Shown: positions 18,103 through 26,310 of the stretch, in pieces
Layout of the letters: every line of letters starts with the position of its first letter
Position numbering within the stretch: position 1 is the first letter of the stretch
NCBI RefSeq assembly: GCF_900091525.1
Contig: NZ_FMCU01000006.1
Coordinates: 1 to 64,000 of the forward strand
Length of the DNA: 64,000 nt
Source of the DNA: Micromonospora matsumotoense
GTDB lineage: Bacteria > Actinomycetota > Actinomycetes > Mycobacteriales > Micromonosporaceae
Direction of reading: 5' to 3'
The notes under the pieces: model-generated
What the model was told of the DNA's origin: nothing
Database searches by the model: none
The model's input: the letters and a program-made list of their open reading frames with translations, nothing else
Program-made: the position numbers and the translations under genes

Positions 18103-21100
18103 CAGCGTGAACCTCCTCGCTGGGCGTCGGCCGGGGTGAGCGCGAACACCACCGCCGCGGCGGTGGTGTGTGGCTTGACGTCGCGGTACCGCTCGGTGAT
18201 CGCCGCGATCTCCCGCTGCTCCTCGTCGCCGAGCTCGTCCAGCCGGCGGCGCATCGTGTCGATGTCGCGGCGGCGCTGCCGCTGCTGATCATCGGGGAAG
18301 AGAGCCAGTTGGTCCTGCATCTCGGCGCTGGTGAGCTGGTCCAGCGACTCGTTCAGGTTGCGGCGGAACGCGGCGAAGATCTCCCGCGCCCGGGTGACGT
18401 CGGCCTCCTCGCGTTTGGCGAGCTGGTCGCTGACCCGTTGATGGCGGGACTCGGCGCGTCGCGTCATCGAGTCGAGCAGCCGGACCCGCAGCGGGGACTC
18501 CGGCTCGTTCCACTCCCTGGCCAGGTCGGCGCGGACGTCCGCAGCGGCCAGCGTCAGCCTGCCGGCGTCGAGGGTCTGGTCGAGGAGCTGCTCGGCGCGT
18601 TCCTCGGCGATGGCACGGCGGCCCCGTAGGCGTACGCCGGCGAGGAATATCTCCTCGTGCAGGCGTAGCCCGCCCCGGCCGACCAGCACCATCCGGGTGA
18701 CGGCCGCGACGAAGGACTCCTCCAAGCCATCCACAACGACCGCCGTGACTCGGTGCAACGGCGCGTCCGCGCTCCACAGCGACCGCCGCAGCAACCGCTG
18801 AGCCTTCTTCACCAGCGGATGGCCTAGGTGGACGTAGACCAAGTCCTTGCGACCGGCCGCGGCCTTGTCGTCGAACGTGATCGGCCGCAACACGCCCGGC
18901 TCGGAGCGGGTGTCCAGGCCCTTCAACGTCGACTGCCAGGCCGGACCGAGCGGCGGCAGGGTGAACACGGCTGCGTCGGTCCGGTCGTCGCCGGCCACCA
19001 CCAGGGGCGGCTGGTGGCTGATCCGCAGCGCGGTGTCGACCACCCGCCGCAAATTCTCCGGCTCCAGGTGCAGCTCCACCCGACTGTCGGCGTAGCCCTT
19101 CTCCAACTGGGTCAACCGGCTGTTCAGGTCCAACCCGCCGGCCAGCGCCTTGTTGATCACAGCGTTGCCGTCGAGCGCGGCCTTCTTACGCCGTCCGGCG
19201 GAGGAGCGGGTGAAGTGGTCCTGGATCTCGTCGGCGATGACCTGGTTGACCGATCCGAGGTCACGCGCGACCGTCACCACCTTGCGGGCGATCCGGCCCA
19301 TGAACTCCATGTCGGCGACGTACAGGGTCGCCGAGCGGTCCGGGGAGAACTGGAACACCAGCGGGGTCTGCTGCTGTCCGTACCGGTCGATCCGGCCGAT
19401 GCGCTGCTCCAACCGTGACGGGTTGAACGGGATGTCCAGGTTGATCAGCCGGTGGCAGTGGTCCTGCAGGTCGATGCCTTCACCGGCGGCGTCGGTGGCC
19501 AGCAGCACCCGCACAGGGTTCTTCGGCGACGGCTCGGTGGTGAAGTGCTCGCGGATCAGCTCGCGCTCGTCGGTCGGCGTCTGCCCCTGAATTATCTCCA
19601 GTACGTCTCCGTAGCCCTGCTGCACCAGCACCCGGTGTACCCACTCCAGCGTGTGGGCGTACTCGGTGAACACCACGATGCGCTCGTTGGACCAGAACCC
19701 GCCCGGTCGGCAGATTGCATCCAGGGCCGTGATCAGCTCATCGAGGCGAGAGTCGGGTCGACTTTCGAAGCTCAGCCCCCACTCGGCCAGTCGCTGCAAC
19801 TCGCCTGGCGCGGCGGCGACCAGCGGGTCGGTGGACTTGCTGTGCCGCAGGGCCGTCGCCTCGTCCTGCTCCCACAGGCCTTCCTCCTCGTCGGCCTGCC
19901 CCTCGCCGAGGATGTCGTCGTAGTCCCAGTCCGTCGGCGCTTGGCCCACCGACCGCGCGGCCAGGTACGACTGCAAGGTCATGCCGAACGCCCACGGGCT
20001 CGACAAGAACCGCTTCTTGAACAGCATCGCCGTGATGTCACCGGACTCGCCGGTCCCGTTCGCCTTCGCACTCTCGGTGAGAATCCGATCCAGCAGGGTG
20101 AACATCTCCTGCTCGTCTGCGCGCGGCGTGAACGGGATGATCCGCAGCTCCCGAGGGCGGAAGCCCTTTTCCGGCAGGTCCGACTTCAACCGCCGAACCG
20201 TCACTTCGCGTAACGCCCGCTCGTCCAGCAGCGCACCACGGCTGAACCGGCGCGAATCGATCATCTCCAACAGCGCCGTGAACGACTCCGGATGCCCGTT
20301 GTGTGGGGTGGCGCTGAGGAACAGGCGATGCTCACACTTGTCCGCCAGGTCCCGGACCGCGATCGTGCGCTGCGTGTCAACGGCGTAGCCGCGCCCACCA
20401 CCGATCGCCGACGGGCTGGCCGGCGCCACATGGTGCGCCTCGTCCACGATCAAGATGTCGAACGCGTACCGCCGAGCGTTCTTCGTACTCGCCGCCTGCG
20501 CATAGACGTCACGCAGCATCCGCTGGGCGCGCACCTGCGGCAGCCACGCCATGCTGACGATCACCCGGGGATAGAGCTGGAACGGGTTCGCGTGCAGGCC
20601 GTAGCGGCGCCGTACCTCCCGCATCATCTCGCTGTTGATGATCGTGAAATCCAGACCGAACTTGTCCCGCATCTCGTCCTGCCACTTCAGGGACAAGCTC
20701 GGCGGGCACACCACGACCGCGGTACGCGCCCGATGCCGCAGCAGCAACTCCTGCACCACCAAGCCGGCCTCAATGGTCTTGCCTAAACCGACATCGTCGG
20801 CCAGCAGCAGATTCGTCCGGGGCGAGGACAGTGCCCGGCGCAGCGGCTCCAGTTGGTAAGCCTCCACCGCCACACCACTGTGGAACGGCGCCTGCACGCT
20901 ACGGTCGTCCGCCGAGGTCACCGCACCCCAGCGCATCGCGTCGACGAACCCGGCGAGGGTGCTCGGGTCATCGAAGGCATCCGGGTTGACCTGCGTCGGT
21001 AGTCCCTGAGCGGGCGTGACGGTATGGCCGACCTCCAGCTCCCAGACGACCGTCAGCTCCTCACCCAGCCGGTCTTCGTCGAGCGCCTGGAGGGTCACCG

Positions 21101-21272
21101 CGTGGTTCAGCGAGGCCACGGCTTCGTCCGCCGGGCTGCGCGGCAGTCCTTGTGGCTTGACCTGCGCCACTGCCCAGGTCGACCCGCGAACCTCGACCAC
21201 TTGTCCCGGCCCAGGAACCAGAAGGATGCCACCTGCTGGCGAGAGAGCCGCATTGGCGATCGAGGGAGCCAT
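18102..21272 (-). CDS. drmD: DISARM SNF2-like helicase DrmD
   Basis: 1056 residues from ATG 21272 with AAGG 7 nt upstream. SNF2-type helicase: LLLADDVGLGKTIEAGLVVQ (Walker A, ~165), LIVDEAHHVAPAS (DEAH), LFLSATPHNGHPESF, and helicase C with LLATDAAGEGIDLQDHCHRL then NPSRLEQRIGRIDRYGQ. The C-terminal ~250 residues are charged and helical. drmD is the hallmark of class 1 DISARM and is the first gene of the operon here: drmD-drmMI-drmA-drmB-drmC, all with overlaps of 1-11 bp. Confidence 0.92.
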   Translation of the reverse strand: MAPSIANAALSPAGGILLVPGPGQVVEVRGSTWAVAQVKPQGLPRSPADEAVASLNHAVTLQALDEDRLGEELTVVWELEVGHTVTPAQGLPTQVNPDAFDDPSTLAGFVDAMRWGAVTSADDRSVQAPFHSGVAVEAYQLEPLRRALSSPRTNLLLADDVGLGKTIEAGLVVQELLLRHRARTAVVVCPPSLSLKWQDEMRDKFGLDFTIINSEMMREVRRRYGLHANPFQLYPRVIVSMAWLPQVRAQRMLRDVYAQAASTKNARRYAFDILIVDEAHHVAPASPSAIGGGRGYAVDTQRTIAVRDLADKCEHRLFLSATPHNGHPESFTALLEMIDSRRFSRGALLDERALREVTVRRLKSDLPEKGFRPRELRIIPFTPRADEQEMFTLLDRILTESAKANGTGESGDITAMLFKKRFLSSPWAFGMTLQSYLAARSVGQAPTDWDYDDILGEGQADEEEGLWEQDEATALRHSKSTDPLVAAAPGELQRLAEWGLSFESRPDSRLDELITALDAICRPGGFWSNERIVVFTEYAHTLEWVHRVLVQQGYGDVLEIIQGQTPTDERELIREHFTTEPSPKNPVRVLLATDAAGEGIDLQDHCHRLINLDIPFNPSRLEQRIGRIDRYGQQQTPLVFQFSPDRSATLYVADMEFMGRIARKVVTVARDLGSVNQVIADEIQDHFTRSSAGRRKKAALDGNAVINKALAGGLDLNSRLTQLEKGYADSRVELHLEPENLRRVVDTALRISHQPPLVVAGDDRTDAAVFTLPPLGPAWQSTLKGLDTRSEPGVLRPITFDDKAAAGRKDLVYVHLGHPLVKKAQRLLRRSLWSADAPLHRVTAVVVDGLEESFVAAVTRMVLVGRGGLRLHEEIFLAGVRLRGRRAIAEERAEQLLDQTLDAGRLTLAAADVRADLAREWNEPESPLRVRLLDSMTRRAESRHQRVSDQLAKREEADVTRAREIFAAFRRNLNESLDQLTSAEMQDQLALFPDDQQRQRRRDIDTMRRRLDELGDEEQREIAAITERYRDVKPHTTAAAVVFALTPADAQRGGSR

Positions 21273-21557
21273 GCGGAGACCTTAGTGGACACGAGGCTGG
21301 CACACGTTTCCGTGGCTGTCCGATAGTGGACTGAGTCAAGGTGTGAGAAGCGTCAGATGCGGGTGGGCGGCGTCAACACCAGTCGCCGCGTTCACTCCTC
21401 GCTTGCCGTCGATGGGGTCGAAGTCAGAGCGTTGGGTGATGAGTCAAGGGTGGACTCCACGCTCTCGGTGAACTCCGTGCTCTCAGTAATCTCGCGGTCT
21501 CCCTGCCCCCGGCTTGCGCCGATGCGCCAGTCCGTACCATCCAGAGGCCTCTCAGGC

Positions 21558-21603
21558 GACGCGTATATCCCTGCGCGTGTTGACGCGCAGAGTCATACGC
21601 GTC
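21558..21603. promoter_or_regulatory. 46-bp nested perfect palindrome (operator candidate)
   Basis: Outer arms GACGCGTAT / ATACGCGTC (9 bp, perfect) and inner arms CTGCGCGT / ACGCGCAG (8 bp, perfect) are separated by 4-nt spacers on each side and a 4-nt centre. The exact symmetry (9-4-8-4-8-4-9) over two double-helical turns looks like a binding site for a dimer-of-dimers repressor. It overlaps the -35 box of the plus-strand promoter. It could also fold as a cruciform or RNA hairpin. Confidence 0.65.
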
Positions 21604-21609
21604 TACTGT
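21580..21609 (+). promoter_or_regulatory. Candidate promoter of the methyltransferase operon
   Basis: TTGACG at 21580-21585 and TACTGT at 21604-21609 are separated by 18 nt. Transcription would start near 21616, about 25 nt before the first possible start codon of the operon. The -35 element lies inside the nested palindrome, so occupancy there would block transcription. Confidence 0.45.
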
Positions 21610-21639
21610 AGAATCATCTACCGACGAGGGGGTGCACTC

Positions 21640-21729
21640 TTGGATGTAATGAGGTCCCCGGCTGGGGGGCACGTGGCTGTCGGCGTTCCGAACTGCCGAA
21701 ACCTCCGACTGTCTGGCGGGCTCCGATGA
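21640..21729 (+). CDS. Possible 29-residue leader peptide
   Basis: A TTG start at 21640 has GAGGGGG about 8 nt upstream; an ATG at 21649 is in the same frame. The frame encodes about 26-29 residues containing RSPAGGHVAVGVPNCRNLRL and ends in a TGA that overlaps the start of the next gene (ATGA at 21726-21729). The next gene has no ribosome site of its own, so coupling from this short frame could drive its translation. No homologue is known to me. Confidence 0.35.
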   Translation: MDVMRSPAGGHVAVGVPNCRNLRLSGGLR

Positions 21730-21947
21730 TTGCCAAGCTGGCACCTGGGGCGTTGGCCGGCGTAGTGGCACCGGTCGGTGTGGCGTTGGCCGACGCGCCG
21801 TGGTGGGTCTTCGTCGGCGCGTTCCTCCTCGCGCTGGCGCATCGGATACTGCCGCGGGATTCGAAGGACCTGCTTAACCTCTGGCTGCGGATCATTTCGC
21901 ACCGGAGAGGCTCGAAGGACAAGCGGAACGAGGAGCGGGACGCATGA
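21726..21947 (+). CDS. Small membrane protein of the methyltransferase operon
   Basis: 73 residues. One or two membrane spans cover about 5-45 (KLAPGALAGVVAPVGVALAD, then WWVFVGAFLLALAHRI), followed by a strongly basic tail (HRRGSKDKRNEERDA). It overlaps the methyltransferase start by 4 bp (ATGA) and so is made with it. Function unknown. A tiny membrane partner is unusual for a restriction-modification operon; it could be an effector or anchor of a defence complex. Confidence 0.65.
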   Translation: MIAKLAPGALAGVVAPVGVALADAPWWVFVGAFLLALAHRILPRDSKDLLNLWLRIISHRRGSKDKRNEERDA

Positions 21948-23341
21948 GCTACGGACCGGGCGAGCTCACCCCTTCACCAGTGACGGTAGACGCGGCAGTG
22001 GGGCGGATTAACGAGGCGATCTGGCACGGCTTCGATCGATGTCGTGGGCTGCTGAGTGTCAGCGAGTTGGGCGATGTCGTGCTCGTCCTGCTATACCTGC
22101 GAGGCCGCCCCGCATGGCAGGCGTTGGTTAGCGGTGCCTCGGACGCCGAGCAGGCGCTTCGCTCCGACCTGTCGGCAGACAGGGAGAGTCCTGCGCTTCT
22201 TCGTCCTTTGCTGGACTCGGTGCGCAAAGCTGATGACATGCGCCAGTTGGCACCGCTCGTGGAGGTGGTCAACCGGCTTGACCCGGATGGTCAAGCGCCC
22301 CCTGCCCAAGTTTTCAGTGCGGTACTCGAGCGGGTGGGCGGGTTGACGACCCGCAAGGGCACCGGGGAGTTCCACACTCCTAGGGCCATCACGGAACTAT
22401 CCGCTGGGCTCCTCGACCCGACAGGTGACGACCAGATCCTCGACCCCTGCTGTAAAGCAGGTGGATTTCTCACCGCGATTGTCGATCGACTGATGCGGCA
22501 GGGTAAGGCCCTCGACCGGCTGGCGGTGACAATTTCCGACTACTCGTTGCGGTCGTGCGCGTTGGCGTACCTGCAGTTGCGTCTGAGAGGGCTAACGCCA
22601 CAGGTGCTGCCAAGCGTTGTCGACAGCCTGCCAACCGGGGCAGCGGACAATGAGTACGACGTGGTAACGGCGAATCCGCCGTTCAACTTGCCGAACTGGA
22701 TCGGCGATGATCGGTTCCGTGGGCGGTGGTGGTACGGTTCGCCACCGGCACACAACAGCAACTTCGCTTGGCTGCAGTACGTCATCGCCTCGCTCAAACC
22801 CGGTGGCCGAGCGGCAGTGGTAATGCCCTATGGTGCTGGGCTTTCGGAGAACACACAGGAGCGGAATATCAGGGCGGCGATGCTCGACGACGGCGTGGTC
22901 TCGGCCGTCATCGCGTTACCAGGTCAGATGTTCGCCGGCACCGATATCCCAGTCACGCTATGGCTTCTGCAGCGCTCGCCCACCCCCCGCCCCGCTGAGG
23001 TGCTGTTCATCGATGCAAACGAACTCGGCAGCATTCAGCAGCGCCGCCGAACCCTCGGCCCCACGGACATTGACAGGATCGTTGATGCGTACCGCGATTG
23101 GCGGGAACACTCGCTTGACCCGGTTGCAGGTTTCGTCGCTGCGGTGCCAATTGAGAAACTTCGCAGCGACGGGTATCGGCTGAACCCCCGCGCCTACATC
23201 CCGTCGATCAACGAGGCGCCAGACTTGCGGACGCGAGCCCGAGAGGTGGGCGAATTGACGCGGCGACTCGACCAGCTGGCCGAGCAAGCTGCCCATATCG
23301 ATCGGACCATCGAGGAACACCTAAAGGAGCTTTCCCTGTGA
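21944..23341 (+). CDS. HsdM-like N6-adenine DNA methyltransferase (orphan)
   Basis: 465 residues. N-terminal helical HsdM-type region, then the catalytic domain: GTGEFHTPRAITELSAGLLD, motif I in ILDPCCKAGGFLTAIVDRLM (about 165-180), motif IV DVVTANPPFNLPNWIG (~240), and PGGRAAVVMPYGAGLSENTQ. NPPF is intact, but motif I reads DPCCKAGG where most HsdM proteins have DPxxGxGG, so the first glycine is a lysine; SAM binding may be altered. The C-terminus forms a coiled coil typical for contact with HsdS. The S-like gene follows with a GTGA overlap. No HsdR gene is present in the window. Confidence 0.82.
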   Translation: MSYGPGELTPSPVTVDAAVGRINEAIWHGFDRCRGLLSVSELGDVVLVLLYLRGRPAWQALVSGASDAEQALRSDLSADRESPALLRPLLDSVRKADDMRQLAPLVEVVNRLDPDGQAPPAQVFSAVLERVGGLTTRKGTGEFHTPRAITELSAGLLDPTGDDQILDPCCKAGGFLTAIVDRLMRQGKALDRLAVTISDYSLRSCALAYLQLRLRGLTPQVLPSVVDSLPTGAADNEYDVVTANPPFNLPNWIGDDRFRGRWWYGSPPAHNSNFAWLQYVIASLKPGGRAAVVMPYGAGLSENTQERNIRAAMLDDGVVSAVIALPGQMFAGTDIPVTLWLLQRSPTPRPAEVLFIDANELGSIQQRRRTLGPTDIDRIVDAYRDWREHSLDPVAGFVAAVPIEKLRSDGYRLNPRAYIPSINEAPDLRTRAREVGELTRRLDQLAEQAAHIDRTIEEHLKELSL

Positions 23342-23958
23342 GCTTTCTGGTCGGTCCTGCCCCGGCCGGCTGGCGGGAGATACCGCTAGCCGAGGCATGT
23401 GACGTGGTAGCGGGCCCGTCGAACAGCATGATCCGGCCGGTCGACACCGATGGTGTACCAGTCGAAGTCGTCGCACCCAAGCACTTGATGTATGGGCGCA
23501 TCGCGGATAGCGGCACCGTACTGGTGACGGCTGAGGCATCCGCTCGACTGGATCGGTATCGACTGATTCCTGGTGACCTGATCTGCGTGCGGACCGGGGA
23601 TCTCGGCAAGCAGGCTCTCGCGGGCCCGGAGCATGAAGGATGGGTAACCGGGACGGCCTGCTTTCGGCTACGTCCCGAACCATCTGTCGAATCCCGGTAT
23701 CTGCTGCACTACATGCGGCATCCGGCGGTCCGTGACTGGATCGCCAGGAACGCATCTACAGCCACCGTGCCAACGCTAACGCTAAGCACCCTCCGGACCC
23801 TGCCGGTCCTGGTTCCGCCGCCCGCAGTGCAAGAAACCATCGGCGATACCATGAGCGCTCTTGATGACAAGGTCGCGCTACACCGGGAGATTGTCGAGGT
23901 CACGGAGCGGCTACGCGACTCGCTGTTCCCATTGCTGTTGAAGAAGCCAAGCCATTGA
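23338..23958 (+). CDS. HsdS-like specificity subunit, single target-recognition domain
   Basis: 206 residues from GTG 23338, with AAGGAG about 9 nt upstream. It holds one target-recognition domain (PAGWREIPLAEACDVVAGPS through LLHYMRHPAVRDWIARNAST) and one conserved helix (QETIGDTMSALDDKVALHRE, then RLRDSLFPLLL). Normal HsdS has two of each and about 400 residues, so this is a half-subunit that would need to dimerise, giving a palindromic target. It is the last gene of its operon; a strong terminator follows at 24210-24251. Confidence 0.82.
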   Translation: MSFLVGPAPAGWREIPLAEACDVVAGPSNSMIRPVDTDGVPVEVVAPKHLMYGRIADSGTVLVTAEASARLDRYRLIPGDLICVRTGDLGKQALAGPEHEGWVTGTACFRLRPEPSVESRYLLHYMRHPAVRDWIARNASTATVPTLTLSTLRTLPVLVPPPAVQETIGDTMSALDDKVALHREIVEVTERLRDSLFPLLLKKPSH

Positions 23959-24209
23959 GCACACACGATGGATAACCCCAGCGAGGCAGGGATGCTCCCC
24001 GCGGGTGCTCGCCTGCCCATAGACAGGCGGCCCCTTCGGCATCATCCACTGCATGCGGGCCAGATAAGTCCGGCAAACGTGGACTGGTGGGACGTGCTGG
24101 GACTGCGAACCATGGATCAACGCCAGCTCAGGGTTCGCTGCTGGCTTATCGAGCGAGAAAAGCATGTCCACGAATTCCGGCCCTGATTCGACGTGCCGGC
24201 GGCGTCGGG

Positions 24210-24251
24210 CCGTGCCTCGGCGTCCGGGCCAGGGCGGACGCCGAGGCACGG
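24210..24251. terminator. Bidirectional terminator hairpin
   Basis: Perfect 17-bp stem: CCGTGCCTCGGCGTCCG (24210-24226) pairs with 24235-24251, with an 8-nt loop. It lies 6 nt from the stop of the OLD nuclease gene (ending 24257, minus strand) and about 250 nt after the S-like gene, so it can end both transcripts. Confidence 0.8.
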
Positions 24252-24256
24252 GCGGG

Positions 24257-26116
24257 CTACGTGCTGAGCAGGTTGTTGATCCGGGCGAACAGCTGTGCAA
24301 ACCGGTCGATGGTGGCGTCGTCCACCTCGTCGCGTAGCTTGGTGGCCGTGCGCATGAGGTAGCTGGCGGGCTGGTAGTGATCGAAGCGGGAGCCGAGGAC
24401 GGCCTCGACCTGCTTGACGATGCGGCCGCCGGTCAGCTTGTTTTTGGCGACGACCCCTACCTTGCTCTCCTTGAGCAGCTTCAGGTACCAACCTTGATCG
24501 AACAGATCCTCGATGTCCGCCTCCGCCGCGCCCGTGATGTCGGTCAGCGGGATGAGGTGCTCTTGGGCCAGCAGCCCGCGCTGCACCATGTTGGTGATCT
24601 TCTGGTTGCCGCCGGCGGCAACGTCCATGACGACCGCGATGTTCAGGTCGCTGGCGCGCAGCAGCGCGACGAACGTCGGGATCTTGTCGAGCCCGCCGAC
24701 AGGAGTAATGGTCCACCGAGGATCGAGCGATGTCTTGCCCTTCTCCCGCGCGAGGTCGCTCATGACGGAGAGGTAGGCGACGTCGGCCGGGCCTTCGACG
24801 GCCAGTTGATCCGGGCCGACGATCAGCGCCTGGGACATGTCCACGCCCAGGGCGCCGAGCAGCGGGAACACAGTTTCGGGCCGCGCGGCCCACACGTCCT
24901 CGCTAACCTTGGTTCCCTGCTTCGGGAGGTCCTCGACCGTGCGGCACCGCACCAGGTGCCGCGGCTGGATCATGAACAGCGAGTGGGTGGAGTAGATGAC
25001 CTGGTGCTCCGGGGCCAGTCGCTCGTCGATGTAGCGCAACAGGTCGCCCTGAGCCTTGGCGTGCAGGTTCAAGCCCGGCTCGTCGAGCAGGATTACCCGG
25101 CGGTCCTCCTCGGCGTACTCCGAGAACGCGGCCAGGAACGAGAAGAACCAGATGAAGCCCTTGGACCGCTCGGCCATGTTGAGGGTGACCCGGTGGGTCG
25201 CGTTGCGCACCCGGATCTGCAGCCACGGCTCCGGTTGCCCCGGCCGGTTAGGCACCGGCCGCGATTCGATGTCGAGCTCGACGGACAGGCCGTCGTTCTG
25301 CGTCCAGTACTCGAACAGCTCGTCAGTGAGCTGGTTGGCTGCGGCCTCCAGCGACGCCTTCCGGGCCTCGTAGTCCGCCTCGGCGAACTCCTCACTGTCA
25401 ACGCCGGCCAGCCGCAGCAGCGCCAGCGCGGTGCGCTCGCCCGGGCTGAGATCGTCCTCAGCGGCCTTCTGCAGGCGCTCGATCGAGACGCTGCCCGGTA
25501 GCACGCTGTACTCGTCGAAATACTGGATCTTCGGAAGTCGACGGACCAGGATAGTCCGGGCCTCTCTCACAAGGTCGCGGTCTTCCAGGTCGCCGGCCAG
25601 TTCCGCCGCCGCTGCCGGTGGTTCTTCTTCGGCACGGAGTGCGGCGATCGTCGCCCCACGCGTCTGCTTGGCGTACTTGCCCCGGTCGAGCCCGGCCTTC
25701 TCCACCAGGTGCCCGATCGCCTTGGCCTCGCTAATAACCGGCGAACTCCAGTAGGTGGTCGTGCTGTTGTACCGGCGGGCGACCCTCACGTGGTTAGCAA
25801 TCACCGAGCCTTTGCCGAACGTGGCCTCGACGGCGGCGATGTCGTCCGGGTCGAGCGCGAACGTCAGTTGGATCGGCTCAACGGCGCTGATCTGAGCCTT
25901 TTCGCGGTTGTAGCTGCTGCGGGGGTAATCCCGCAGCGGATCGAACGTCGTCGGGTGACCGCTCGCCAGGGGGTTGAAGCGGTAGATGGCCTCTAGGACG
26001 GCGGTCTTACCAGCCTCGTTCTTGCCCACGAGCGCCGTGAGGCGGTCGTTGACCGCGAACTCGCCGGAGTCGGTGACGCTCTTGTACTTCGAGATCTGCG
26101 CCTTGGTGACGCGCAT
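24257..26116 (-). CDS. OLD-family ATP-dependent nuclease (AAA + TOPRIM)
   Basis: 619 residues from ATG 26116 with GGAG about 10 nt upstream. N-terminal ABC-type ATPase: Walker A ALVGKNEAGKTAVLEAIYRF (~28-47), Walker B RRVILLDEPGLNLHAKAQGD (~335-355) and the switch His in HQVIYSTHSLFMI. The C-terminal half is a TOPRIM nuclease domain: the metal-binding Glu in LAVEGPADVAYL (~438) and an Asp in NIAVVMDVAAGGNQK (~490). These are the marks of overcoming-lysogenisation-defect nucleases, many of which act against phage. There is no adjacent UvrD-like helicase, so it is not a Gabija pair; it looks like a stand-alone class 1 OLD. Confidence 0.85.
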   Translation of the reverse strand: MRVTKAQISKYKSVTDSGEFAVNDRLTALVGKNEAGKTAVLEAIYRFNPLASGHPTTFDPLRDYPRSSYNREKAQISAVEPIQLTFALDPDDIAAVEATFGKGSVIANHVRVARRYNSTTTYWSSPVISEAKAIGHLVEKAGLDRGKYAKQTRGATIAALRAEEEPPAAAAELAGDLEDRDLVREARTILVRRLPKIQYFDEYSVLPGSVSIERLQKAAEDDLSPGERTALALLRLAGVDSEEFAEADYEARKASLEAAANQLTDELFEYWTQNDGLSVELDIESRPVPNRPGQPEPWLQIRVRNATHRVTLNMAERSKGFIWFFSFLAAFSEYAEEDRRVILLDEPGLNLHAKAQGDLLRYIDERLAPEHQVIYSTHSLFMIQPRHLVRCRTVEDLPKQGTKVSEDVWAARPETVFPLLGALGVDMSQALIVGPDQLAVEGPADVAYLSVMSDLAREKGKTSLDPRWTITPVGGLDKIPTFVALLRASDLNIAVVMDVAAGGNQKITNMVQRGLLAQEHLIPLTDITGAAEADIEDLFDQGWYLKLLKESKVGVVAKNKLTGGRIVKQVEAVLGSRFDHYQPASYLMRTATKLRDEVDDATIDRFAQLFARINNLLST

Positions 26117-26310
26117 TTAGTCTCTCTCCTAGGTTGATCTTCGTTGATCGAATGCCCACGTAGCGTAGTCGCGGCCGCTGACAACTTTCGCTGCGTTTCC
26201 GACCCCGTGGCAGCCGGATGCCTGATGGGACGCCCCGCTGCGACGAAGCCCTGCGCAGCTGGTCGATGCCCGGAATCGGCAGGCCCGGCCCAGCCAACTC
26301 AGCCCCGAGG

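Larger units (their letters stand above)
21273..21639. other. Divergent intergenic region between DISARM and the methyltransferase operon
   Basis: No gene is supported. The region separates two operons transcribed in opposite directions and contains the 46-bp nested palindrome and the plus-strand promoter listed separately. Immediately upstream of drmD I see no near-consensus promoter. Confidence 0.6.

Noticed and set aside
24257..26116. Gabija (GajA) assignment for the OLD nuclease
   Set aside because: There is no adjacent UvrD-like GajB helicase; the next gene is a DUF429 pseudogene.
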